Source: Bacillus sp. EB600 (GTDB taxonomy: Bacteria; Bacillota; Bacilli; Bacillales; Cytobacillaceae). From it: DNA of 64,000 nt. Made by a program: the position numbers and the translations under genes. The DNA is taken from positions 124,001 to 188,000 of the forward strand of contig NZ_JAEVLT010000004.1 of NCBI RefSeq assembly GCF_024494385.1, in the 5' to 3' direction. Numbering within the stretch: position 1 is the first letter of the stretch; every line of letters starts with the position of its first letter. The notes below the pieces were generated by a model. It was not told the origin of the DNA. It ran no database searches and saw nothing but the letters and a program-made list of their open reading frames with translations. Of this stretch, positions 33,690 to 43,239 are shown in pieces.

Positions 33690-36600
33690 TCAACTAAAAA
33701 AACGCATCCTTGTGATGGACGGTGCTATGGGCACAATGCTGCAAAATGCAAACCTTACCGCTTCTGACTTTGGAGGCGAGCAATATGAAGGCTGCAATGA
33801 AAATCTTAATTTAACCGCTCCTTCGGTCATTGCAAGGATCCATCAAGAATATTTACAAGCAGGTGCTGATATCATTGAATCAAATACCTTTGGTGGAACA
33901 AGCATTGTTTTGGATGAATATGCTCTGGGCTATAAAGCCTATGAAATTAATAAAGTAGGCGCCCAAATTGCCGTGAAGGCAGCACAGGAAGCTTCAACGA
34001 GCGATTGGCCGCGCTATGTTGCCGGTTCAATGGGTCCAACTACGAAAACATTGAGCGTCACCGGCGGAGCTACATTCGACCAGCTTGCTTCTTCCTATGA
34101 GGAGCAAGCGATTGGTTTAATTGACGGCGGTGTTGATCTGCTGCTGCTTGAAACGAGTCAGGATATGTTGAATGTAAAAGCTGGCTTTGTTGGGATCGAA
34201 AGAGCATTTGAAAAAACCGGCAAAACCTTGCCGTTAATCATATCCGGAACAATTGAGCCAATGGGGACCACGCTTGCTGGTCAGTCGATTGAAGCCTTCT
34301 ACATTTCCGTCGAGCATATGAATCCGACTGCTGTTGGTCTAAACTGTGCAACGGGACCGGAGTTTATGCAGGATCATATCCGCTCGCTTGCAGACATGGC
34401 CACCACTGCCGTAATCTGCTATCCGAACGCAGGCCTTCCTGATGAAGAAGGACATTATCATGAAACACCCGATACGCTTGCGAAAAAGCTGGCTGATTTT
34501 GCTGGTCACGGTTGGTTGAACATTGTTGGCGGCTGCTGTGGAACAACCCCTGAGCATATTAAGGCTATTTCCCAGGTGATGAAAAACTATCAGCCGCGGG
34601 AACGAAAGATAGACCCTGTTCATATGGTTTCCGGGATCGAACCATTTGTGTACGACGATCCAACCCTAAGGCCAATCATGGTTGGTGAGCGGACAAATGT
34701 TATCGGATCACGAAAATTTAAAAGATTAATAACAGAGGGTAAATTTGAGGAAGCAGCTGAAGTTGCCAGAGCCCAGGTTAAAGGCGGCGCCCATGTCATC
34801 GATATATGCTTAGCCGACCCTGACCGTGAAGAGATTGTTGATATGGAAAACTTTATTAAAGAAGTGGTCAAAAAGGTAAAGGTTCCGTTGGTCATTGATT
34901 CAACGGATGAAAAAGTAATTGAAGCAGCGCTCAAATTCTCACAAGGAAAAGCAATCATCAATTCGATTAATATGGAAGATGGCGAAGACCGCTTTAAGGC
35001 TATTGTTCCGTTGATTCATCGCTACGGTGCCGCCGTTGTTGTCGGAACCATTGACGAAAAAGGAATGGGTGTTACAGCAGAACGCAAGCTTGAGATTGCC
35101 AAACGTTCGTACGATCTGTTAGTTCATAAATACGGTCTTCATCCACAGGATCTCATATTTGATCCATTGGTTTTCCCTGTGGGCACAGGTGATGAGCAAT
35201 ATATCGGCTCTGCAAAGGCAACGGTTGAAGGGATCAGACTAATCAAGCAACATCTTCCGGAAACACAAACAATTCTTGGCGTAAGCAATGTGTCTTTTGG
35301 ACTGCCTCCTGTTGGCAGAGAAATCTTAAATTCCGTGTTCCTCTACCATTGCACACAGGCGGGACTTGATTATGCGATTGTTAACACTGAAAAGCTGGAA
35401 CGGTTCGCTTCTATTTCGAAAGAGGAAATAGCAATGGCAGAAGATCTGCTTTTTAAAACGACAGATGATACATTAGCAACCTTTACGGAATTTTACCGTG
35501 GGAAAAAGAAAGAAGCGAAAAGCACTACTCTTGATATGAGCCTAGAAGAGCGGCTTTCCTACTATGTGATCGAAGGGACAAAAGAAGGTTTAATTCCTGA
35601 CCTTGAAAAAGCGCTTGAGTCGTATCCAGCACCACTTGACATTATTAATGGTCCATTAATGGATGGTATGAAAGAAGTCGGCCGTCTTTTTAATGATAAT
35701 CAGCTGATTGTTGCTGAGGTTCTGCAAAGTGCGGAAGTCATGAAAGCATCTGTTGCATTTTTAGAGCCATATATGGAAAAAGGCGATGTTGCCGCCTCAA
35801 AAGGTAAAGTAATTTTAGCAACGGTAAAAGGCGATGTTCATGATATCGGGAAAAACCTTGTCGATATTATTCTAAGCAACAATGGCTATAACGTAGTCGA
35901 CCTTGGAATTAAAGTAACACCAAATGATCTTATCCAAGCGATTCGCAAGGAAAAACCGGATATCGTCGGCCTGTCAGGCTTGCTCGTAAAATCCGCTCAA
36001 CAAATGGTGCTTACCGCCCAAGATATGAAGGAAGCTGGCATTTCCTTGCCGATCCTCGTTGGCGGAGCTGCCCTTTCTCGGAAATTCACTGAAACGAAAA
36101 TTTCGAAGGAATACGACGGGCTTGTTCTTTATGCAAAAGACGCAATGTATGGATTAACGCTTGCAAATCAGGTCCAAAAGCCCGAGGAATATGAGCAGCT
36201 AGTAGCGGAAAAACAGGAAAAACTCGCTTCTCTTGCAGTTCCAACCAATCTTCAAAGTCATTCTGCTGTTTCGGTTGCAGTGAAACCAAAGATAACCATT
36301 TCAACTGATGTTCCTGTATTCGTTCCAAAGGATACTAAGCGACATGTGCTAAAAACGTACTCTCTTTCCCATATTGAGCCATATATTAATAGGCAGATGC
36401 TGATCGGGCATCACCTTGGTGTAAAGGGAAAGATTTCTAAACTATTAGCAGAAAAAGACGACAAGGCGGTAAAAGTAAATGATATCGTTAACGGACTTAT
36501 TCGTGAAGCCAGTCAAAATCAATGGATAGATCCGAATGCGGTTTATCAATTTTTCCCGGCTAATTCTGAAGGAAATAAAATTTATATTTACGATCCGGAA

Positions 36601-37116
36601 CAGCCTGATAAGGTCATTGAAACATTTGATTTTCCTCGTCAGGAATCGGAGCCTTATTTATGTTTAGCTGACTTTATCAAGTCTGTTGACAGCGGTGTGA
36701 AGGATTATGTTTGCTTCTTTGCGGTTACAGCTGGAAGAGGTATTCGTGAAAGAGCAGATCAATTCAAGCATGAGGGCCATTTCCTTGAAAGTCATGCACT
36801 TATGTCATTGGCTCTTGAGTCTGCTGAAGGCTTTGCTGAATTAATTCACCGCCAAATCCGTGACCGCTGGGGATTCCCTGATCCAATCGAATTTACGATG
36901 CAGGATCGGTTTTCAGCCCACTACCAAGGACAGCGTTATTCCTTTGGATACCCGGCCTGTCCGGAACTTGAGGATCAAGCGAAACTGTTCCGGTTGATTC
37001 AGCCAGAGGAAATTGGCATCGAGTTAACAGAGGGCTTTATGATGGAGCCGGAAGCGTCTGTTACTGCAATGGTCTTTGCACATCCTGAGGCACGCTATTT
37101 TAACGTTTTAAAATAG
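33667..37116 (+). CDS. metH: MetH cobalamin-dependent methionine synthase
   Basis: 1149 residues with all four modules. The homocysteine domain (about 1-320) has DGAMGTMLQ and the Zn Cys pair [10 protein letters not shown]. The pterin domain (about 335-610) has [13 protein letters not shown] and [10 protein letters not shown]. The B12 cap and binding domain (about 640-880) has [14 protein letters not shown] with the cobalt-ligand His and later GLSGLLVKS. The activation domain (about 920-1149) has [10 protein letters not shown] and RDRWGFPDP. It transfers methyl from 5-methyl-THF to homocysteine. It lies last in the S-box operon; B. subtilis itself uses MetE instead, so this strain depends on or can use B12. 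A GGAGGAGC site precedes the ATG. Confidence 0.96.
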   Translation: MPKTSLTDQLKKRILVMDGAMGTMLQNANLTASDFGGEQYEGCNENLNLTAPSVIARIHQEYLQAGADIIESNTFGGTSIVLDEYALGYKAYEINKVGAQIAVKAAQEASTSDWPRYVAGSMGPTTKTLSVTGGATFDQLASSYEEQAIGLIDGGVDLLLLETSQDMLNVKAGFVGIERAFEKTGKTLPLIISGTIEPMGTTLAGQSIEAFYISVEHMNPTAVGLNCATGPEFMQDHIRSLADMATTAVICYPNAGLPDEEGHYHETPDTLAKKLADFAGHGWLNIVGGCCGTTPEHIKAISQVMKNYQPRERKIDPVHMVSGIEPFVYDDPTLRPIMVGERTNVIGSRKFKRLITEGKFEEAAEVARAQVKGGAHVIDICLADPDREEIVDMENFIKEVVKKVKVPLVIDSTDEKVIEAALKFSQGKAIINSINMEDGEDRFKAIVPLIHRYGAAVVVGTIDEKGMGVTAERKLEIAKRSYDLLVHKYGLHPQDLIFDPLVFPVGTGDEQYIGSAKATVEGIRLIKQHLPETQTILGVSNVSFGLPPVGREILNSVFLYHCTQAGLDYAIVNTEKLERFASISKEEIAMAEDLLFKTTDDTLATFTEFYRGKKKEAKSTTLDMSLEERLSYYVIEGTKEGLIPDLEKALESYPAPLDIINGPLMDGMKEVGRLFNDNQLIVAEVLQSAEVMKASVAFLEPYMEKGDVAASKGKVILATVKGDVHDIGKNLVDIILSNNGYNVVDLGIKVTPNDLIQAIRKEKPDIVGLSGLLVKSAQQMVLTAQDMKEAGISLPILVGGAALSRKFTETKISKEYDGLVLYAKDAMYGLTLANQVQKPEEYEQLVAEKQEKLASLAVPTNLQSHSAVSVAVKPKITISTDVPVFVPKDTKRHVLKTYSLSHIEPYINRQMLIGHHLGVKGKISKLLAEKDDKAVKVNDIVNGLIREASQNQWIDPNAVYQFFPANSEGNKIYIYDPEQPDKVIETFDFPRQESEPYLCLADFIKSVDSGVKDYVCFFAVTAGRGIRERADQFKHEGHFLESHALMSLALESAEGFAELIHRQIRDRWGFPDPIEFTMQDRFSAHYQGQRYSFGYPACPELEDQAKLFRLIQPEEIGIELTEGFMMEPEASVTAMVFAHPEARYFNVLK

Positions 37117-37138
37117 AAAAATACAATGTTACATTCAA

Positions 37139-37172
37139 AACCGCTTGGGAAATTACTCCAAGCGGTTTCTTT
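37139..37172 (+). terminator. terminator of the met operon
   Basis: AACCGCTTGG (37139-37148) and CCAAGCGGTT (37158-37167) form a perfect 10-bp stem followed by TCTTTT. It lies 23 nt after metH. Confidence 0.9.
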
Positions 37173-37252
37173 TGATGATCGTGCCTCAGCTTTTAGCTGT
37201 TGACTAGTTATACTCTCCTCTATGGTCCCCACGTTTAAATTGTGAACATTTA

Positions 37253-37296
37253 TTGACAATTTAGTTACATTCCTATATAGTTACCTAGGTAACTAT
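37253..37296 (+). promoter_or_regulatory. promoter and palindromic operator of the marR-MFS pair
   Basis: TTGACA (37253-37258), a 17-bp spacer and TATAGT (37276-37281). The -10 is embedded in a perfect 20-bp palindrome ATAGTTACCTAGGTAACTAT (37277-37296). A MarR dimer bound there would block transcription of its own operon. A related half-site TTAGTTACAT lies at 37261. Confidence 0.85.
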
Positions 37297-37319
37297 TTCG
37301 TTTTGGGAGGATTCCCTTC

Positions 37320-37733
37320 ATGGATCGACATAAATTAATTCATACACTTCATCAGGTTTCTCGTCAACTTACAAACAATTTAAACGAAGTATTGAAGCAG
37401 CATGGCTTGTATAATGCACAATGGGCTGTAATCTATATTTTAGAGAAAGAAGGCTCCTTAACACAAAAACAGCTTTGTAACTATTTGTCTGTCGAAGCAC
37501 CACCCATAACCAGAACGATTCAAAGGCTGGTAAAACAGGACTATGTAAGACAGGTCCAAGGTCAAGATAAACGTGAAAAACACATTCAATTAACAGAAAA
37601 AGCCCTTAATGAATATCCAATATGGGAAAAAGCCGTTAGTGATTTAAATCTTTCTTTGCTAGAACCACTGTCGGAACCAACCCAAGAAGAACTTTTTGAA
37701 ACGTTACATAAGTGGCTAAAAAAGCTGCAATAG
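37320..37733 (+). CDS. MarR-family transcriptional regulator
   Basis: 137 residues with the MarR winged helix. LYNAQWAVIYILEKEGSLTQ (about 27-46) leads into KQLCNYLSVEAPPITRTIQRL (recognition helix, read as KQLCNYLSVE then APPITRTIQRL). The wing has VRQVQGQDKREKHIQLT (about 75-91), including the D-x-R wing motif. It most likely represses itself and the MFS exporter 16 nt downstream by binding the palindrome at 37277-37296. GGGAGGA precedes the ATG. Confidence 0.9.
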   Translation: MDRHKLIHTLHQVSRQLTNNLNEVLKQHGLYNAQWAVIYILEKEGSLTQKQLCNYLSVEAPPITRTIQRLVKQDYVRQVQGQDKREKHIQLTEKALNEYPIWEKAVSDLNLSLLEPLSEPTQEELFETLHKWLKKLQ

Positions 37734-37749
37734 TAGAAAGGAGTCCAAC

Positions 37750-38976
37750 ATGAACAAACAAAAGCTTTGGACAAAAGATTTTATTAGTGTTTCCTTAAGT
37801 AATTTTTTTCTTTTTAGCACATTTTATTTTTTACTTGTAACTCTTCCTGTTTTTTCGATCCAGCAGTTTCACAGCAATGCTTCCCAAGCAGGGCTAATGA
37901 CAACTGTATTTTTAATTTCAGCAATCATTTCCCGCCCGTTTACCGGTAAATGGATTGAACAATCAGGTTATCGAAAAGTACTTATAACGGCCTTTCTTAT
38001 TTTTCTTTTTTCATCATTGCTCTATTTCTTTCCCAAATCAATGACTACCTTTTTAGTGCTTCGTTTTTTACATGGGATTGGATTTGGAATGGCAACAACA
38101 GCAGTTGGAGGAATAGTAGCCAACATTATTCCAACTTCACGACGTGGTGAGGGAATGGGATATTTTATTATGTCCACCAATTTGTCGATGGTCCTGGGAC
38201 CATTTATTGGCTTAACGACCATTCAACACTGGGGTGCTAATGCCTTATTTGCCCTTAGTGCAGTTTTTGCTTTAGCAGCATTTATTACAGGGCTTGTCAT
38301 CAAGCTTCCTAAAATTGAACAAAAGAAGCCAAATCCAGCGCAAGGGTTTTCATTCAAAAGCTTATTTGAAGCCTCTGCAGTCCCTATTTCCATTGCTGGA
38401 GCGTTTTTTGCGATTATTTATTCATCTCTCCTCTCCTTCGTGTCGGTATACGCGAGTGAAATTCATTTAGCAGGAGTTTCAAGCCTTTTCTTTGTCGTTT
38501 ATGCAATCATTCTTGTTGCTTCAAGACCTTTTACAGGAAGATGGTTCGATCTATATGGAGCGAACAAAATCATTTTTCCTTCAATTATTTTATATGCCTT
38601 AGGCATTTTTATTTTAAGCCAAACACAGGGTGCAGGTGGCTTTCTAACCTCTGCAGGGCTGATTGGTTTAGGGTGGGGGACCATATTTCCTATTTTTCAA
38701 ACCATTGCTATCCAAGATGCATTGCCGCACCGGAAGGGCGTTGCTACAGCTACCTTCTTATCGATTTATGATAGTGGAATGGGCTTTGGCTCTTATATTG
38801 ATGGGTTAATCGCCACAAATACTGGCTTTCGTTCCTTTTATTTTATTAGTTCTTTCTATGTGCTGCTTGGGGTCGTTCTTTATTACTTTCTACATGCACG
38901 CAAACGAGCTGCCAAAAGGAAGCTGCAGAAAGCCAAGCAACAAACTAGTTTTGAGATAAGTGATCAAAAATTATAA
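37750..38976 (+). CDS. MFS efflux transporter
   Basis: 408 residues with about 12 membrane segments. The loop 2-3 signature appears as RPFTGKWIEQSGYRKVL (about 60-76) and motif C-like sequence as GMGYFIMSTNLSMVLGPFIG (about 135-154). A second RPFTGRWFDLYG motif in the C-terminal half marks the internal repeat. The tail is basic and cytoplasmic. It resembles YfcJ/NepI-type drug or metabolite exporters; the substrate is unknown. It is in an operon with the MarR regulator, which suggests an inducible efflux role. Confidence 0.88.
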   Translation: MNKQKLWTKDFISVSLSNFFLFSTFYFLLVTLPVFSIQQFHSNASQAGLMTTVFLISAIISRPFTGKWIEQSGYRKVLITAFLIFLFSSLLYFFPKSMTTFLVLRFLHGIGFGMATTAVGGIVANIIPTSRRGEGMGYFIMSTNLSMVLGPFIGLTTIQHWGANALFALSAVFALAAFITGLVIKLPKIEQKKPNPAQGFSFKSLFEASAVPISIAGAFFAIIYSSLLSFVSVYASEIHLAGVSSLFFVVYAIILVASRPFTGRWFDLYGANKIIFPSIILYALGIFILSQTQGAGGFLTSAGLIGLGWGTIFPIFQTIAIQDALPHRKGVATATFLSIYDSGMGFGSYIDGLIATNTGFRSFYFISSFYVLLGVVLYYFLHARKRAAKRKLQKAKQQTSFEISDQKL

Positions 38977-38980
38977 AAAG

Positions 38981-39017
38981 AAAGCTTCCTGCCGTTTTTT
39001 GACTGGAAGCTTTTTTC
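38981..39017. terminator. terminator after the MFS gene
   Basis: AAAGCTTCC (38981-38989) and GGAAGCTTT (39005-39013) form a stem followed by a T run. It is the end of the marR-MFS operon. Confidence 0.85.
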
Positions 39018-39179
39018 TTTTGCACTTGTATACTTTGTGGTTGTCCAACAAATAACTAATCTGTCTTCGTTCTTTAATACCAAACTTTTCATATTCATGA
39101 AGGTCGATGATTTTACTTGTCTTTTTTCTTAAGTTATAATTCTTATATAAAAGTAATTTTAATATAGGAGGAATTTCAT

Positions 39180-39743
39180 ATGTATGATGTTGTTGTAGTT
39201 GGTGCCGGACCTGCTGGTGGAAGTGCTGCTTTGTTTGCCGCAAAATCTGGCAAAAAAACATTAGTGATTGAAAATGATAAAAGTGTAACGAAACGTGCTT
39301 GGATGGAAAACCATTATGGTGTAGCAGAAATTTCGGGACCTGATTTGATTGAAACAGGTAAAAAACAAGCAAGTAAATTTGGAGCAGAGATTGTTCAAGC
39401 AACTGTCACAAACGTTAGCAAATCAGAAACTGGTTTAAAAGTAGAAACAGATCAAGGTGAATATGAAGCCTCACATGTTATTCTTGCAACAGGCTTTGCC
39501 GTTGATCTTGCAGAAAAAATTGGTTTAACTACAAAAGCAGGAACAGAGCCACGTGTTAAAACCATCATTGATGTTGATGCCAATGGTAAAACAAATGTGG
39601 ATGGAATATGGGCAGCTGGTACGGTTGCAGGTGTTAGTGTACATACGATTATTACAGCTGGTGATGGTGCAAAAGTTGCTGTCAATGTTATCAGTGAAAT
39701 CAATGGTGAACGCTACGTTGACCATGATGTATTAAAAGCGTAA
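39180..39743 (+). CDS. half-size thioredoxin-reductase-like flavoprotein
   Basis: 187 residues containing an FAD-binding Rossmann motif VVVVGAGPAGGSAALFAA (about 4-21), an acidic strand end (TLVIEND), the central ILATGFAV motif and a C-terminal FAD motif KTNVDGIWAAGTVAG (about 136-150). It corresponds to the FAD domain of thioredoxin-reductase-like proteins, but the central NAD(P)H domain and the CxxC pair are missing. The length (about 60 percent of TrxR) and intact ends suggest a natural small family rather than truncation. A partner reductant and the function are unknown. A strong AGGAGGAA site precedes the ATG. Confidence 0.8.
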   Translation: MYDVVVVGAGPAGGSAALFAAKSGKKTLVIENDKSVTKRAWMENHYGVAEISGPDLIETGKKQASKFGAEIVQATVTNVSKSETGLKVETDQGEYEASHVILATGFAVDLAEKIGLTTKAGTEPRVKTIIDVDANGKTNVDGIWAAGTVAGVSVHTIITAGDGAKVAVNVISEINGERYVDHDVLKA

Positions 39744-39758
39744 TTTAAAACTACCCAG

Positions 39759-39795
39759 GTGCCCCTTGTAATGCTTTTGCAAGGCGCACTTTTTT
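39759..39795 (+). terminator. terminator after the flavoprotein gene
   Basis: GTGCCCCTTG and CAAGGCGCAC (39780-39789) form a stem with one mismatch, followed by TTTTTT. Confidence 0.75.
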
Positions 39796-39841
39796 GGAAA
39801 ATAACTAAAAAGCCTATACTTTTAGAAACTCCCATACAAAA

Positions 39842-39884
39842 AAGGATGTCTCAAATGGGTCTGACCATTTTGGAGACATCCTCT
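39842..39884. terminator. strong bidirectional terminator hairpin
   Basis: AGGATGTCTCAAATGG pairs with CCATTTTGGAGACATCCT around a short loop, with A and T runs on both sides. It probably terminates the minus-strand small gene at 39960-40091 and any read-through on the plus strand. Confidence 0.8.
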
Positions 39885-39959
39885 TTTTCTTTTGGCAATG
39901 CTCATTCAATGACTTATTTGCTGCTCTGCCAGAACCTTAATGAATTCACAAAGACCCAT

Positions 39960-40091
39960 TTATGGCCCAGGATGGCGCTGATTATTTGGCAGCTTGTTGT
40001 CTGGATGTCCATGGCCTTGACGTTTTCTATTTTCCTCATCCTTCTTTTGCTTTTCATGTAATTTTTGCACAAATTCATGTGTACTCTCCAT
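39960..40091 (-). CDS. small hydrophilic Bacillus protein
   Basis: A 43-residue ORF with an excellent AAGGAGGG site. It starts MESTHEFVQKLHEKQKKDEE and ends in a Gly/His/Pro-rich tail (GHGHPDNKLPNNQ). This pattern recalls a conserved small Bacillus family (perhaps DUF4023), but I am not certain. The role is unknown. The terminator hairpin at 39842-39884 lies downstream. Confidence 0.65.
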   Translation of the reverse strand: MESTHEFVQKLHEKQKKDEENRKRQGHGHPDNKLPNNQRHPGP

Positions 40092-40453
40092 TTTGTACCC
40101 TCCTTGTATTTAGTAGTATCATTTTGTTACTATCTCCATTTCAGGGTGAGAACATGTACATAGTAACTAGATATTCTCCTTGTTAGAATGGTTAGGAGCG
40201 GGTTCACTGTCATTTGTTTTGTAGCCATTAGTACATCAGCCATTACTACTTCTTACAATGCAACAAGAATAAACATTAATGGAAATTTCCCATTTGATCT
40301 TTCTGCATCTCAACCATCATAAGAAAACCCCCTCAAAATATTTCTCCATTTTTAATCTAGGTATTTATTCCTATTATACAGAAATTATTTCCATTACAAG
40401 AATTAGTATTCTTGAATAATCAAAGATTTTTTCATTCCTATATTCTCTGCTGC
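40092..40453. other. gene-poor 362-bp stretch
   Basis: AT-rich sequence upstream of the small gene at 39960 and downstream of the membrane protein at 40454. Short open frames here lack convincing ribosome sites and no RNA motif was recognised. Confidence 0.5.
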
Positions 40454-41170
40454 CTAGAAAAAATGTTTTCTCAGAAAAAAATAGCTGCTTTCCAAAAAGA
40501 CATGATACCACTTTGCAGGTAACGACAGTGGTTTTTTTCGCGCCGATATTTTATTTACAAACACTATTTCGTTAATGAGTTTATATAGATATAAATAGCC
40601 AATTAAGGATACACCTGACATGATGAAACTAATCAGTTGATCGAGCAAAAGAAAGAATGTGTAAATTTCGACTCCGTAGCGTGGAAGAAGGCCCATTAAC
40701 AGGATTGCAAAAAGAAGCTCCTTCATGCCGTTGACAAGGCTAATGATTCTGAGCGTCAATAATGCCCCCTTTTTCAACAATATTTCTTTTGTCATTTGAC
40801 GGTCATATCCTTGCAGTTCGAGGATGTCTAGCGCAAAGTAAAAAAACAGCGGCTTCCTAAACAAGCAGCTAGTTAAATAAACAATACATAATCCCAACGA
40901 ATAATAGGCATCATTCCACAATAGCTGTAGTGCGGTCTGTGAGCATATGTCGATGAACAAACCGACGAGGATATTTAAAAATAAAAATATTCGGGTGAAA
41001 TTAGCACCATTTGTTTGCAGAAACCGATAGATGCTATAAGAAATACCCGGTAAGGAGGAAATAAGGATCGATACATAGTCAGAAAAATAAACTCTGCTGA
41101 TTTCCCAAAAAAGAATGGGCAGTGCAAAGTAAAATACAATATCATATAGTAAGTTTACTTGTTTTATCAT
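40454..41170 (-). CDS. multi-pass membrane protein of unknown function
   Basis: 238 residues with about six hydrophobic segments (near 10-28, 32-45, 58-75, 85-103, 138-160 and 165-195). The fragment SILISSLPGISYSIYRFLQT near residue 34 and the regular spacing resemble the VC0807 / septation-protein-A-like integral membrane family, but this is only an impression. The C-terminus is basic and cytoplasmic by the positive-inside rule. Nothing in the neighbourhood indicates a function. Confidence 0.65.
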   Translation of the reverse strand: MIKQVNLLYDIVFYFALPILFWEISRVYFSDYVSILISSLPGISYSIYRFLQTNGANFTRIFLFLNILVGLFIDICSQTALQLLWNDAYYSLGLCIVYLTSCLFRKPLFFYFALDILELQGYDRQMTKEILLKKGALLTLRIISLVNGMKELLFAILLMGLLPRYGVEIYTFFLLLDQLISFIMSGVSLIGYLYLYKLINEIVFVNKISARKKPLSLPAKWYHVFLESSYFFLRKHFF

Positions 41171-41284
41171 AGGTACTCCTATTTTTGTTTGTTGTACAAT
41201 TTATTAATTTTTCTTTAAAAATATGAACACAAAAATAGGATGTCTCCAAAACAATGTTCAGTCCCTGCATGAAAAAGCCAAAAA

Positions 41285-41308
41285 AAAAAGCAGAGTACTC
41301 TGCTCTTT
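41285..41308 (-). terminator. terminator of the acidic protein gene
   Basis: AGCAGAG and CTCTGCT (41289-41304) form a stem, followed on the minus strand by a run of U. Confidence 0.8.
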
Positions 41309-41714
41309 ATGCTTCAAGATCCTTTCCTTCTTCAACAATGTGAAAAAGAAGATGGGCGAGATGATGAATTGGCCCGTATTCCTCTTCCTCTTCATTTTCC
41401 TCGTCATTGTCTTCATCATTAAACTCCAGATCATTCAAATAGAGGGCAGTGAATTCGTAAAAATCCTCCAACCGGAAAGCATAGCATGCAGTTGGATCTT
41501 CATTGTCTTCCTCATATTGTAAAACAAGATAGGAAACGACCCCATCAACATCCTCTGCATCAAAAAACACAAAGTATCCAATATTTGTATCCAATTCAAA
41601 TAACTGTCTTGTTCCACCCTCTGTAGCTTTTCCAAAATCCTCTTGGTTTAATTTTTGTATTTGCATTGCGTCAACATGATCTTCTTGGTGAAAGCTAACT
41701 ACAAATGATTGCAT
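41307..41714 (-). CDS. acidic cytosolic protein of unknown function
   Basis: 135 residues from the ATG at 41714 (AGGAGGAAAAAG site); the frame is open to 41747. It starts MQSFVVSFHQEDHVDAMQIQ and has an internal core FELDTNIGYFVFFDAEDVDG. A very acidic run of Asp/Glu/Asn (about 101-118) is followed by a histidine-containing helix. No membrane segment is seen. I do not recognise the family. It stands alone between two divergent gaps. Confidence 0.6.
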   Translation of the reverse strand: MQSFVVSFHQEDHVDAMQIQKLNQEDFGKATEGGTRQLFELDTNIGYFVFFDAEDVDGVVSYLVLQYEEDNEDPTACYAFRLEDFYEFTALYLNDLEFNDEDNDEENEEEEEYGPIHHLAHLLFHIVEEGKDLEA

Positions 41715-41848
41715 CTTTTTCCTCCTCCAAACCCAGCTTTTAAGCATTTAGTATTAGGATACCCTATATAGTTGCCTTTTTTTCAATAATCTCAAATTTT
41801 TCTTTTACTTCGTCCTTCGAAAGGACACATAGTTGATCTCCTAAAGGT

Positions 41849-42025
41849 CTAGTTCTCTTCATCCTGCGAATCATTTTGATAATGTTCATTCAAATATTTA
41901 TTTTCATCAGGTGCAAAATTGACTGACAATAAGCTCATTTCCGGATTTAAGCCATAAAGTCCTTTAGCAAGTTTATCAACCATTTCTCCGCTTTGAAACA
42001 TCGGTTCTTTTTTCTCCTTTGCCAA
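41849..42025 (-). CDS. small protein of unknown function
   Basis: 58 residues from a TTG at 42025 with an AGGGG site eight bases upstream. An internal ATG at 42001 is the alternative but has a poorly spaced site. It starts MAKEKKEPMFQSGEMVDKLA and continues GLYGLNPEMSLLSVNFAPDE. It is hydrophilic and probably soluble. Confidence 0.5.
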   Translation of the reverse strand: MAKEKKEPMFQSGEMVDKLAKGLYGLNPEMSLLSVNFAPDENKYLNEHYQNDSQDEEN

Positions 42026-42194
42026 GTTTATTACCCCTTCCGTAAAATTCTTTTCTCTAGCTTTTGTGATTCATCATTTTTTATCCTCACCTCATATATT
42101 TTCCATTGGTTTCTCATTTTTCCTACAAAAACCGAAACAGCTGATTGGCTGTGTGCGCTGGTACTAGTATTTCATCTCAATACCTTTTTGCAAA

Positions 42195-42262
42195 AAACAG
42201 CCTGATCTCTTATCAATATTTAGCAAACTAAGGCTAAATAGTTAGAAGAGATCAGGCTGTTT
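42195..42262. terminator. terminator downstream of corA
   Basis: A 17-bp perfect inverted repeat, AAACAGCCTGATCTCTT (42195-42211) and its complement at 42246-42262, has a T run on the minus-strand side. It lies just after the corA stop. Confidence 0.85.
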
Positions 42263-42269
42263 ATCACCT

Positions 42270-43208
42270 TCAAAAATATTTCTTTTTCCAAAATATAAAG
42301 GCTGTTAAGGTGGTTAAAAATCCGGAAATGATTAGCGGCGCAATATATGAATGGTGAGCATGCTGAAATGGGATATCAACGTTCATTCCGTAAAAGCTGG
42401 CCACCATCGTTGGAAACGATAAAATAATCGTAATGGACGTTAAGAATTTCATGACAATATTTAAGTTGTTAGAAATAATTGAGGCAAAAGCGTTCATCAT
42501 TCCGCTTAAAATCGAGCGGTAGGTTTCCGCCATTTCAATTGCCTGGGTGTTTTCAATAATAACATCTTCTAATAAGTCCTTATCTTCCTCATACATTTTC
42601 AAATAATTAAAACGAAGAATTTTATCCAATACAACTTTATTGGATTTCAGTGAGGTTGTAAAATAAACAAGACTCTTTTCTAAAGCTAAAAATGCATATA
42701 ATTCCTTATTTTTTAATGATTGGTGAACTTCACGTTCAATATCATTTGTTTTCTTATTAATTTGTTTTAAATAACGGAGATAATAGGAAGAAATCACAAA
42801 CAAGAATTGCAAGGCAAATCTTGTCTTTTTAAACGTAAAAAATTCTTTGATTCTATTTTTTCTAAAATCCTCCATAATCGGTGAATCCTTTAAGGAAACA
42901 GTAATGACGCACTCATCTGTTACGACAATTCCGACCGGGATTGTTTCATAAATGGGAAAACCAGAATCATCATGGGTAATATACGGATAGTCGACGATAA
43001 TATAGACCTGTCCGTCTTCTCTCTCAATACGCGGACGTTCTTCATCGTCCAACGCATCTTTGATCAAGTCAACCGATATATCTGCATCCTGTGCGACCCG
43101 ATTAATTTCTGCTTCTGTTGGGGAATACATGTTTACCCAGCAGCCTTTTGAAATAACATCAACTGATTCTAATGCTTTCCCCTCATTGCTTTTATAAATC
43201 TCCAACAT
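42270..43208 (-). CDS. corA: CorA-family magnesium transporter
   Basis: 312 residues. The large N-terminal cytoplasmic domain (about 1-245) contains DALDDEERPRIERED and a long helix. Two C-terminal membrane segments (about 255-275 and 287-305) flank the periplasmic YGMNVDIPF, the GMN selectivity signature. It carries Mg2+ (perhaps Co2+/Ni2+) into the cell as a pentamer. The AGGAGG site of its ATG is buried in a 7-bp hairpin that begins right after the stop of the upstream small ORF (43240). Confidence 0.94.
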   Translation of the reverse strand: MLEIYKSNEGKALESVDVISKGCWVNMYSPTEAEINRVAQDADISVDLIKDALDDEERPRIEREDGQVYIIVDYPYITHDDSGFPIYETIPVGIVVTDECVITVSLKDSPIMEDFRKNRIKEFFTFKKTRFALQFLFVISSYYLRYLKQINKKTNDIEREVHQSLKNKELYAFLALEKSLVYFTTSLKSNKVVLDKILRFNYLKMYEEDKDLLEDVIIENTQAIEMAETYRSILSGMMNAFASIISNNLNIVMKFLTSITIILSFPTMVASFYGMNVDIPFQHAHHSYIAPLIISGFLTTLTAFIFWKKKYF

Positions 43209-43216
43209 GCATAAAA

Positions 43217-43239
43217 CCTCCTCACTGTTTGAGAGGAAG
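43217..43239 (-). promoter_or_regulatory. hairpin covering the corA ribosome binding site
   Basis: On the minus strand CTTCCTC (43239-43233) can pair with GAGGAGG (43223-43217), which contains the corA Shine-Dalgarno sequence, across a 9-nt loop. The stop codon of the upstream ORF (43242-43240) abuts the stem, so a terminating ribosome would open it. Confidence 0.55.
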
